64,000 nt of DNA from CAWDMC01 sp963803295 (GTDB lineage Bacteria; Acidobacteriota; Terriglobia; UBA7540), in NCBI GenBank assembly GCA_963803295.1, contig CAWDMC010000002.1, positions 310,001 to 374,000 of the forward strand, given 5' to 3'. Below are positions 53,481-60,560 of this stretch, piece after piece. The position numbers were made by a program, and so were the translations under genes. The notes under the pieces are model-generated. The model did no database searches, was not told where the DNA came from, and saw nothing but the letters and a program-made list of their open reading frames with translations. Position 1 is the first letter of the stretch. The number at the start of each line of letters is the position of its first letter.

Positions 53481-53744
53481 ATGAAACGAGTTACCCTGCG
53501 TCTCGCGAGCGCTGTGCTCGCACTTGCCATTTGCTTTGGGGCGTCGGCCAGCACCCACGTTCCTGTCTCCAACGCGCCGCTCGCTGCACATAACAACACC
53601 AAGGTGGCGGCTCCTGCCTTCACCTCAGTGATCATCGCCCTAGCGGTCGCCTTTGCCGTCGTGTATCGCGCTACCACTAAAGCTTCTGCGTCTGTAACCC
53701 TCGAAAATGTTGACCCGGTAGCCCAGTTTGATGCGACCAAATAG
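53481..53744 (+). CDS. small exported peptide with hydrophobic helix, candidate SDP-like toxin precursor
   Basis: An 87-residue pre-peptide with a strong AGAGGAGG before ATG 53481. Residues 1-23 form a signal peptide (MKRVTLRLASAVLALAICFG followed by ASA, an AxA cleavage site). A polar stretch (THVPVSNAPLAAHNNTKVAA) leads to one hydrophobic helix at 46-62 (FTSVIIALAVAFAVVY) and a short charged tail ending VAQFDATK. No Cys pair is present in the mature region, unlike Bacillus SDP. It lies 81 bp before the DUF5819 gene and is probably its operon partner. The role as a membrane-active peptide is inferred from layout and from the known sdpABC operon; similarity to SdpC itself is not visible. Confidence 0.75.
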   Translation: MKRVTLRLASAVLALAICFGASASTHVPVSNAPLAAHNNTKVAAPAFTSVIIALAVAFAVVYRATTKASASVTLENVDPVAQFDATK

Positions 53745-53825
53745 GCACTGCCGGAGGAGAAGCCGGAGGGGTGGCGCCTGCTTTCTGGCGGCGCTATCCC
53801 TTCACTTCATTAGTGGGAGTGGTCT

Positions 53826-54494
53826 ATGAACAAGCAAGAAAATAACCCAGTCGGATTGCAGGTTATTCTGCGTAATTCTTGCTTCGTGGTTCTGGCAACG
53901 CTATTCGTGGTGCATTTTTTGATGACCTTAGCTGTCACGCTGCCACCTACGCCACTCAGCGTTGAGCATTCGAAGAGAATCGACTCTTGGATCTATCCTT
54001 ACTTTACCCAGAACTGGTCGTTCTTTGCCCCGGACCCACCGACGGAAGACATTTACGTGGTTGCTCAGTATCGATATAAGTCGGCAGACGGCGCAATTGT
54101 CGAGAGCTCGTGGGTCAATTTGAGCCGTACATTTAACGAAGCCGTCCAGCGCAACCGGTTATCGCCGCTGGAGATCGTCCAGTTGACGATCCTCAACGCC
54201 TCAGGCGATGTAGTCAGAAGCGAAATCTTCAAGGACGGGCGGCTCGACAATGATCTGCTCAATCGACTGATCGCCGCCAACCGTCAGCCGCCGGCGCTCC
54301 ACACGCTCGAGCGGATTGCCATGGGCTGCTATCACGCAGTGGGCATTCCAGGCGAGCCGGTGGCAGTTCGCGTGGGTTTGTTGAATCACCGGTTTCCACG
54401 CTTCACGCACCGCGCCGAGCCTGATAACCCCCTGTCCGACAACAGTCAAATTGCGTTCCCGTTTGTTCCCTTCGAGGCTGTCGCCTCGCTCTAA
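53826..54494 (+). CDS. DUF5819 (SdpA-like) family protein
   Basis: A 222-residue protein, one N-terminal transmembrane helix (NSCFVVLATLFVVHFLMTLA) then a soluble domain facing outside or periplasm. The family motif is complete: WIYPYFTQNWSFFAPDPPTE, where 'F.QNW..FaP.P' is diagnostic. A basic, helical C-terminal half follows (LNASGDVVRSEIFKDGRLDN). DUF5819/SdpA proteins stand beside HTTM (SdpB) proteins in many bacteria; in Bacillus subtilis SdpA and SdpB are needed to turn pro-SdpC into the active toxin. GGGAGTGG precedes the ATG, and the HTTM gene follows after 17 bp. Confidence 0.88.
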   Translation: MNKQENNPVGLQVILRNSCFVVLATLFVVHFLMTLAVTLPPTPLSVEHSKRIDSWIYPYFTQNWSFFAPDPPTEDIYVVAQYRYKSADGAIVESSWVNLSRTFNEAVQRNRLSPLEIVQLTILNASGDVVRSEIFKDGRLDNDLLNRLIAANRQPPALHTLERIAMGCYHAVGIPGEPVAVRVGLLNHRFPRFTHRAEPDNPLSDNSQIAFPFVPFEAVASL

Positions 54495-54511
54495 GGCTCA
54501 GGTGGTGACCT

Positions 54512-55531
54512 ATGACCCCCCTTCTTCGTGGACTTCAGCTATTGTCAGTTGCTTCGCTGCGCGCCGTCGCCAAACATCGCCAAACCGGCGCAGCCTTGAT
54601 GCGGATTTCGTTCGGGAGCTTGACTGCAATTCTTTATGCGCTGCACCTCAGTCAGCGCCACTTCCTGTGGGGCCGTGATGGAGTGATCGCGTGGCCCGAT
54701 AATTTGACGCTTCTGGCGCAAAGCCGAACCTGGACACTCTACCAGTTCTTCCCTTCCGCCCTGGGAGCCGAGTGCCTCTACTGGATTGGCTTGGTGATTG
54801 CGGTAATGTTTGCGCTGGGATTTTTCGCCAGGATCACCTCGGTTCTGTTCTTTCTGTCCACGTGGTGGCTGTATCAGCGCAACTGGTATGCCATCGATGG
54901 CGGCGAGAATCTACTCATCATTCTGTCGTTCTACCTAATGTTTGCCGACCTGCGGTCGCTCTCTTTGGATAACATGCTCTTCCCGAAGCGTCGCGAACTT
55001 CTCGCTCGGCGGCTGCCCGGGCGGTCGGGCCTGCCAGGAATGCTGCACAATTTCGCCGTTGTGGCCTGCCTGGTGCAACTCTCCATTCTTTATTTCGAAT
55101 CGGCCTTTTACAAGATTCAGGGACATGTTTGGGCGAATGGCACGGCCCTGTACTACATCCTGCGCACGAACGAATTCTCGCTGCCGGGTTGGAGCGAATT
55201 GATCTGGCGGTCGGCTGCTCTGGTGACCCTGGGAACCTACGCTACTATTCTGTTCGAAGTGACACATCCCTTTCTGATGTGGCATCCGAGGATGAAATAC
55301 TTGATGTTTACGGGGGTGGTCTTTTTGCACACGGGAATCGGCATCGTGATGGGGCTCCCCTGGTTCTCGCTGACCATGATTAGCGCGCATGCAACGCTCT
55401 TCAGCGATTCTGAGTACCAGAAGGCGATGCAGTGGGTACGGTGGCGAATGCGGTTCTTTGCGCCCCGCTCACGCTCAACCGGGCTGTCGCCAGAGGAGTG
55501 GGGAAGCCAACCGGCCATCGCCCGGGAATGA
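54512..55531 (+). CDS. HTTM-domain (SdpB-like, vitamin-K-carboxylase-like) membrane protein
   Basis: A 339-residue integral membrane protein of the HTTM family with about eight helices, for example MRISFGSLTAILYALHLSQR, YWIGLVIAVMFALGFFARIT, SVLFFLSTWWLYQRNWYAID followed by GGENLL, FAVVACLVQLSILYFESAFYK and FTGVVFLHTGIGIVMGLPWF. The segments NGTALYYIL and FYKIQGHVWANGTA match SdpB proteins that cooperate with SdpA. Whether such proteins carboxylate, process or export the peptide is not settled; the Bacillus evidence is that SdpB is required for mature SDP. It is 17 bp after the DUF5819 gene and ends the operon; a convergent yraN gene follows. Confidence 0.88.
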   Translation: MTPLLRGLQLLSVASLRAVAKHRQTGAALMRISFGSLTAILYALHLSQRHFLWGRDGVIAWPDNLTLLAQSRTWTLYQFFPSALGAECLYWIGLVIAVMFALGFFARITSVLFFLSTWWLYQRNWYAIDGGENLLIILSFYLMFADLRSLSLDNMLFPKRRELLARRLPGRSGLPGMLHNFAVVACLVQLSILYFESAFYKIQGHVWANGTALYYILRTNEFSLPGWSELIWRSAALVTLGTYATILFEVTHPFLMWHPRMKYLMFTGVVFLHTGIGIVMGLPWFSLTMISAHATLFSDSEYQKAMQWVRWRMRFFAPRSRSTGLSPEEWGSQPAIARE

Positions 55532-55617
55532 GGTGGAGAGAGCATCGGGGTGCCTTTACATGCCAGGGACAGGTCAAACCGCTCTGAGGTTCGAGTTCTG
55601 ATCCCGACGCCCGACAC

Positions 55618-56082
55618 TTAACCCTTGAATGCATCTTTGATCAAGCGAACGTCGCAGCCCCTCCCAGCCGTCCAGAGAATGCTAACGATGTCAAAACGAT
55701 AAATTGGGCGAGTCTGGCCGAGCCGGCGCAGGTATTCCTGTGCGGTTTTCGCGACGCGCTTCCGTTTGAATCCAGAAACCGCAGCCTCGGGCGGCCCGGC
55801 CACCGTGGAACTTCGAGCCTTCACCTCAATAAAGGCCAGGACAGGGCCATCCCAGGCGACAATATCCAACTCGCCAAGCTGGTGCTGCGATTTGCGGTTC
55901 CGAGCTACGACTGTGTATCCGGTTTGGCGCAGATACCAATAGGCCAGCGACTCGCCACGCCGGCCGGTATCAAGATGAGGCGCAGAGAATGCGCCTCTCC
56001 TCAATTCCTTCATTCCCCGACGTGCCCGTCGCCGCTCCTGCCAGAGCAGAGCACCGTAGATGAGTTTGGGCAGTAGAAGCAT
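55618..56082 (-). CDS. yraN: YraN family (UPF0102) nuclease-fold protein
   Basis: A 154-residue PD-(D/E)XK-fold protein. The core motif is RRGESLAYWYLRQTGYTVVA, then LGELDIVAWDGPVLAFIEVK (ELD...EVK catalytic set) and ARSSTVAGPPEAAVSGFKRK. A 30-residue basic N-terminal extension (MLLLPKLIYGALLWQERRRA) precedes the usual start of the family, so an internal start is possible. Biochemical function is unknown but related to nucleic-acid processing. A strong hairpin lies between it and the upstream aminotransferase gene. Confidence 0.9.
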   Translation of the reverse strand: MLLLPKLIYGALLWQERRRARRGMKELRRGAFSAPHLDTGRRGESLAYWYLRQTGYTVVARNRKSQHQLGELDIVAWDGPVLAFIEVKARSSTVAGPPEAAVSGFKRKRVAKTAQEYLRRLGQTRPIYRFDIVSILWTAGRGCDVRLIKDAFKG

Positions 56083-56150
56083 CGATTAAACCCGAATTTT
56101 CAGCTCGGGCAAGGCAGGCTGGTATAGCGCGTGCACCTCAACAACGGTCA

Positions 56151-56187
56151 CTGCAAGCTCCCCTCCTGAACCAGGAGGGGAGTGCAG
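56151..56187. repeat. perfect hairpin between aminotransferase and yraN
   Basis: CTCCCCTCCTG-AAC-CAGGAGGGGAG (56158-56182), extended by an outer CTGCA/TGCAG pair (56151-56155, 56183-56187). Eleven consecutive GC-rich pairs with a 3-base loop. No T-run follows on the minus strand, so it is a weak terminator or an attenuator after the aminotransferase. Confidence 0.7.
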
Positions 56188-56228
56188 TCTACGACCGTCG
56201 AGCGGTGCGCTGAAACCCTGCCGTGCCC

Positions 56229-57560
56229 TCACTTCTCGAGTTCCGCGATGCACTCGTCTAGCACATTCAGGGCGAAGTCCGCGTGTTCCGCTTCCAGAAC
56301 GAGGGGCGGCATCAGCCTGACTGTGCTTTCGCCGCAACCTAAGATCAGTAATCCTCGCTCAAAGGCCCTATTGATCACGGTGTGGCGCGCCTCGGGGTTG
56401 GGCTCGCGCGTTTTCTGGTCCTTGACCAACTCGATGCCGATCATCAGGCCGCGCCCGCGCACATGGCCAACCAGAGGATGCCGTTCCGGCCAGCTGAAGA
56501 TTCGTTTCAGGATGTATTCGCCCATGCGGGCGGCATTCTCGATGTATCTCTCCTGGAGCAGGCGAATGGTCTCGATGGCCGCAACGCACGACACGGGATT
56601 GCCACCAAAGGTGGAGGCATGCGCTCCCGGACCCCAGTTCATGACCTCGGCGCGGGCGATGGTGACCCCGAGCGGCATTCCCGAGGCGATGCCCTTAGCG
56701 GTTATCAGAATGTCAGGCGCGACGCCCTCGTGCTGGCAGGCCCACATCATGCCCGTGCGGCCCATCCCGGATTGCACCTCGTCGAAGATCAGCAGGATGC
56801 CGTGCCGGTCAGCGAGGGCGCGGAGCTTGGTGAGGAAGCCTACGGGCGGAATAACGTAACCGCCTTCGCCCTGAATGGGTTCAACCACGATTGCCGCCAC
56901 GTCTTCTGGTGGAGCAATGGTGCGGAACTGCGTCTCGATGACATCCAGACAGCCACAAGATTCGTCACAACCAGTGGCGCGCCTTCCCACAGGACAGCGG
57001 TAAGGGTTGGGATAAGGCGCATGAGTCACGCCAGAGAGCAACGGACCGAAATGACGCCTCTGCGCCGGCTTGCTAGAGGTCAGTGAGAGCGCACCAAAGG
57101 TACGGCCATGGAAGCAATTGTAGAAGGCAATGAAGCGGTGGCGGCCGGTGTGGTATCGCGCCAGCTTCAGTGCTGCTTCCATAGCTTCAGTGCCCGAATT
57201 GCCGAAATACACCCGCTTGGGGAAGTTACCGGGCGCGATTTCCGCCAGCTTCTGGGCGAGTTCGGCGATTTCGGGATAGTAAAAATCGGTACCCGACATG
57301 TGAATTAACTTTCCGGCCTGCTCACGGATGGCGCGTACCACGTCGGGATGACAATGCCCAGTCGAAACAGTGGCAATGCCGGCGCTGAAATCGAGGAAGA
57401 CGTTTCCGTCTACATCTTCGACGAACATGCCGTCGCCGCGCCGGGCTACTAGTGGATAGTCGCGAAGATAAGAAGGCGATACATATTGGTGATCGATCGC
57501 CAGAATGCGCTGAGCCTCAGGCCCGGGTAGGGAGGTCTTGATCGAAACCTTGTTTTCCAT
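56229..57560 (-). CDS. class III aminotransferase (4-aminobutyrate / acetylornithine type)
   Basis: A 443-residue PLP enzyme of the omega-aminotransferase class. Motifs: DFSAGIATVSTGHCHPDVVR, VYFGNSGTEAMEAALKLAR, FYNCFHGRTFGALSLTSSKP, then VVEPIQGEGGYVIPP, LIFDEVQSGMGRTG and the Schiff-base lysine in LITAKGIASGMPLG (near residue 287). The distinctive insertion with CPVGRRATGCDESCGCLD, four cysteines, is shared with acetylornithine-aminotransferase-family proteins of Acidobacteria and archaea that act on GABA, ornithine or lysine. The exact donor cannot be set. It is followed by yraN after a hairpin and lies upstream of no obvious pathway partner. Confidence 0.92.
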   Translation of the reverse strand: MENKVSIKTSLPGPEAQRILAIDHQYVSPSYLRDYPLVARRGDGMFVEDVDGNVFLDFSAGIATVSTGHCHPDVVRAIREQAGKLIHMSGTDFYYPEIAELAQKLAEIAPGNFPKRVYFGNSGTEAMEAALKLARYHTGRHRFIAFYNCFHGRTFGALSLTSSKPAQRRHFGPLLSGVTHAPYPNPYRCPVGRRATGCDESCGCLDVIETQFRTIAPPEDVAAIVVEPIQGEGGYVIPPVGFLTKLRALADRHGILLIFDEVQSGMGRTGMMWACQHEGVAPDILITAKGIASGMPLGVTIARAEVMNWGPGAHASTFGGNPVSCVAAIETIRLLQERYIENAARMGEYILKRIFSWPERHPLVGHVRGRGLMIGIELVKDQKTREPNPEARHTVINRAFERGLLILGCGESTVRLMPPLVLEAEHADFALNVLDECIAELEK

Positions 57561-57822
57561 CGGATTCTCCTTGGTCGCTTAGGGAAGACTGGGGCTTAGC
57601 AGGCGGAGAGCAGAAGCGGGATCGCGCGCCCGCGACGTGAGCAAGGGCGCGTTAATCGCCTCCGAACAAGTTCGGGCGGGCCAAGTGGGGAAGGGTATGG
57701 GGTCTGGCGGAGCTGCCGCTCTTCATAACCGATCGGCCTCTCTCCGGTCGTTTGTCCGCTCATTGGGAATCCGCTCAGTTGATTCTTCCTGGTCACGCGC
57801 GAGGGTAACTCGAAACTAGATA

Positions 57823-59340
57823 TCACTTTCGTTTCCAGCGGGTCCCTGCCTTCGTGTCTTCCAGGATGACTCCCGCCTCCAGCAACTCCGCGCGGATCCG
57901 GTCGGATTCGCCGAAATCCCGACGCCGGCGCGCCGCCTCACGATCGGAAATCCTGGCTTCGACCTGATCGTCATCGAGAATACGGGCAAGGGTTGCGGGG
58001 ATGGGTTCCTGCCCGTTCTCGCCCGGGCTGGCTGGTTTCGCGTGCTTCTCCGTTTCCTGGCCAATCTCCGCTGACTGCAGAATTTCAAACTGCCTCAGCT
58101 TGGCGAAATCGTCGTCTTCGATGACCGAAAAAACGCGATCCCAGCGATCCAGGGTGTCCAGCATCGCGGCTCGATCACCATCGCGGAACTCGCCCCGGTC
58201 CATGGCGGAGTTGATGTCGCGCACTAATTCGAAGATGGCTCCGAGCGCTTCGGCTGTATTCAAATCGTCGTCGAGGGCGGCTTCGAAGCTCGATCGGGCG
58301 GCCGCGGCGCGCTCCTGAAGCGCCGGATTCTGCCCCGCCGGGAACTCCTCTTTGGCCAGCCGGTAGCGGAAGTTGCGCAACCGCTCGAGCGATACCTGCG
58401 CCTGGTGCAGTCCCTCGAAGGTGAAGTTCAGGTGCTTGCGAAAGTGCACCGAAGCAAGCAGATAACGGATCGCCGAGGGCTTATGCCCTTTGGCGATTAG
58501 ATCGCGCAAGGTGTAAAAGTTTCCTAGCGACTTCGACATCTTCTCACCGTTCACGAGGAGATGTTCCGCGTGCAGCCAGTAGCGCACAAACTGCTTGCCA
58601 GTGGCCGCCTCGCTTTGCGCGATTTCGTTTTCGTGATGGGGGAACACCAGGTCGACGCCGGCTGAGTGGATATCGAGGGTCTCTCCCAGATACTTCATGG
58701 CCATCACCGAGCACTCGATATGCCAGCCAGGGCGACCGGGGCCAAACGGGCTCGGCCAGGAGGGCTCATCCTTCTTAGCTGTCTTCCAAAGCACGAAATC
58801 GCGGGCGTTATCCTTATCGTATTCATCCGAATCTACCCGCGCACCCGCACGTATCCCCGAAATGTCGATCCGCGCGAGCTTCCCGTAGTCCTTGAACTTT
58901 TCCACCCGGAAGTAAACTGAGCCCTCGCTCTCGTAGGTGTATCCCTTGGAGGCCAGCGTCTGGATCAGTTGGATCATGTCGTCGATGTGATCCGTGGCCC
59001 GCACCAGGAACTCCGGCGCTTCCAGATCCAACAGGTCCCGGTCCATCTGGAAGGCGCGGATGTACTTCCCCGTGAACTCGCGTAGGGAAAGGCCCGCCGC
59101 CCGGCTGTTACGGATGGTCTTGTCGTCCACGTCAGTGAGGTTCATCACCTGTTCGACCCGGTAGCCGCGATACTTCAGGTGACGGCGCAGGATGTCCTGA
59201 AACACGAAAGTTCGGAAGTTGCCGATGTGGGCGTAGTCGTAAACCGTGGGTCCGCAGGTGTACATGCGAACCTCATGAGCGGAAAGCGGGTGGAATTCTT
59301 CCACTTGGGCCGTCAACGTGTTGTAGAAGCGGAGCGCCAC
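57823..59340 (-). CDS. cysS: cysteine--tRNA ligase
   Basis: Class I aminoacyl-tRNA synthetase, 505 residues. The N-terminal zinc/active-site region MYTCGPTVYDYAHIGNFRTF contains the HIGH-type HIGN (residues 38-41) and Cys29; the second signature is NGEKMSKSLGN near residue 265; the zinc and cysteine-binding GWHIECSVM and HHENEIAQSEA are present. The C-terminal DALR domain carries an insertion of about 40 residues (EILQSAEIGQETEKHAKPAS and onward) before ISDREAARRRRDFGESDRIR. The start is GTG after GAAGG. Essential housekeeping gene, apparently monocistronic. Confidence 0.97.
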   Translation of the reverse strand: MALRFYNTLTAQVEEFHPLSAHEVRMYTCGPTVYDYAHIGNFRTFVFQDILRRHLKYRGYRVEQVMNLTDVDDKTIRNSRAAGLSLREFTGKYIRAFQMDRDLLDLEAPEFLVRATDHIDDMIQLIQTLASKGYTYESEGSVYFRVEKFKDYGKLARIDISGIRAGARVDSDEYDKDNARDFVLWKTAKKDEPSWPSPFGPGRPGWHIECSVMAMKYLGETLDIHSAGVDLVFPHHENEIAQSEAATGKQFVRYWLHAEHLLVNGEKMSKSLGNFYTLRDLIAKGHKPSAIRYLLASVHFRKHLNFTFEGLHQAQVSLERLRNFRYRLAKEEFPAGQNPALQERAAAARSSFEAALDDDLNTAEALGAIFELVRDINSAMDRGEFRDGDRAAMLDTLDRWDRVFSVIEDDDFAKLRQFEILQSAEIGQETEKHAKPASPGENGQEPIPATLARILDDDQVEARISDREAARRRRDFGESDRIRAELLEAGVILEDTKAGTRWKRK

Positions 59341-59443
59341 ACTGAGACCTTCAACTAACCTGTTATCTCGCCGTCACCATGCTTACAATGCTCAGCCGGT
59401 CAGGCATCTAGTCTAGCGGGCTGAGGGAAAACGCTGGCTGTGT

Positions 59444-59509
59444 CGCCGGTCTATGACCGGCGGCCTTTGTTTTCATGACATTCGGCGCTCATAGAGCGCC
59501 GCTACAGCG
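59444..59509. repeat. two palindromes, the second with CTACAG trailer
   Basis: CGCCGGTC-TAT-GACCGGCG (59444-59462) is followed after 21 bases by GGCGCTC-ATA-GAGCGCC (59484-59500) and GCTACAGCGC. Both have perfect arms with a three-base centre. They lie in the 360-bp gap between cysS and the class I aldolase, where no gene is seen. The first is followed by CCTTTGTTTT on the plus strand and could terminate plus-strand transcription. Confidence 0.75.
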
Positions 59510-59700
59510 CTCAGAGTAGGATTTTTCAGCAGTCCGCTAGTGGAGTCTAGCCCATTGATTCTATCGGTGCGGTGGTCAGTGAGTCAAGGACGGGAAAGAT
59601 AGTGCCCTCAACTGGTGTGGCTTGAAGCTGATTCTCGCAGGCCGCCCGCCGTCACCTCATGTTCATGGAGAACCATTTCTCCTGGCCGTCCCTGACCTCC

Positions 59701-60501
59701 TTACTTCTGCTCCACCAATACCTGACGAGCCCGCCCGAGGAATCCCTCAATATCGGCAGACTGGAATACGTTCCTGCCGAAGATCACACCCGCGGCTCCG
59801 GCCTGCACCACCTCGCGAATGACTTGCAATGCTGCGTCCTCCGAGGGTTTCTTAGCACCCCCGAGAACCAGGATCGGGATAGGGCAACCGGCCACGACTG
59901 ACCGCATCGACTCGACATCGCCCGTGTAATCCGTCTTGATAAGGTCCGCGCCCAGTTCGCTGGCGATCCGGGTATGTAGGCGTACCCACTTGGCGTCGGT
60001 CGGGTTCTCCACAGCCTTTCCGCGGGCCAGAGATTCGACTACGAGCGGAACTCCTAGTTGCTCGCATTCCCGTGCGATCTCGGCATTCCTCTCGATTTCC
60101 TTAGCCTCGAACTCGGGATCTCCCGTTCCCATTATGAAGTAGGTCACGACAGCGTCAGCCCCATAGCGTAAGGCATCGCTTACCCGAGCTACCTTCGCAC
60201 TTCGTGTCGCCTCCGAGTTCTTCTGGTCGGCGCTGAGCCAGTAACTGGTCCAATCGACCCGGGCGATAACCGCCGGCGGATCTTCCGTAAGCAGGGACTC
60301 GACTGAATTCTTTAGAACGCCCAAAGTGGTGAGAATCCCATCGACCTGCGCCTCCGCAAATCGACGGACTTGCCGGGCAGGGTCCACAGTTCCTGGGATG
60401 GGACCGAGATACTGGGCGTGATCGTAGGCGACAACCAGCGCCTTCCGCTGTTTGGATCGCAGAATGCGATTAAGGCGGATCTTCTTTCCATAGTCACTCA
60501 A
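59701..60501 (-). CDS. class I (DhnA/LacD-type) aldolase
   Basis: A 266-residue Schiff-base aldolase of the DeoC/FbaB/LacD fold, with TTG 60501 as start behind GGAGG. Features: KALVVAYDHAQYLGPIPGTV with the metal-independent active-site Asp-His, DALRYGADAVVTYFIMG, and the Schiff-base lysine in ELGADLIKTDYTGDVESM; phosphate binding is at LVLGGAKKPSEDA and AGAAGVIFGRNVFQ. Related enzymes act on fructose-1,6-bisphosphate, tagatose-1,6-bisphosphate, 2-amino-3,7-dideoxy sugars or AI-2 phosphate (LsrF). Its position next to a GH78 rhamnosidase suggests a deoxy-sugar phosphate aldolase. Confidence 0.88.
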   Translation of the reverse strand: MSDYGKKIRLNRILRSKQRKALVVAYDHAQYLGPIPGTVDPARQVRRFAEAQVDGILTTLGVLKNSVESLLTEDPPAVIARVDWTSYWLSADQKNSEATRSAKVARVSDALRYGADAVVTYFIMGTGDPEFEAKEIERNAEIARECEQLGVPLVVESLARGKAVENPTDAKWVRLHTRIASELGADLIKTDYTGDVESMRSVVAGCPIPILVLGGAKKPSEDAALQVIREVVQAGAAGVIFGRNVFQSADIEGFLGRARQVLVEQK

Positions 60502-60560
60502 AGTGTAAACCTCCTATTTCGGAAGGAAATTACTTTGTCGATTTCGCTGATCTACAGCAT

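Noticed and set aside
53279..53740. 153-codon minus-strand ORF over the candidate toxin precursor
   Set aside because: No ribosome-binding site or family match, while the plus-strand frame has a strong site, a signal peptide and operon context.
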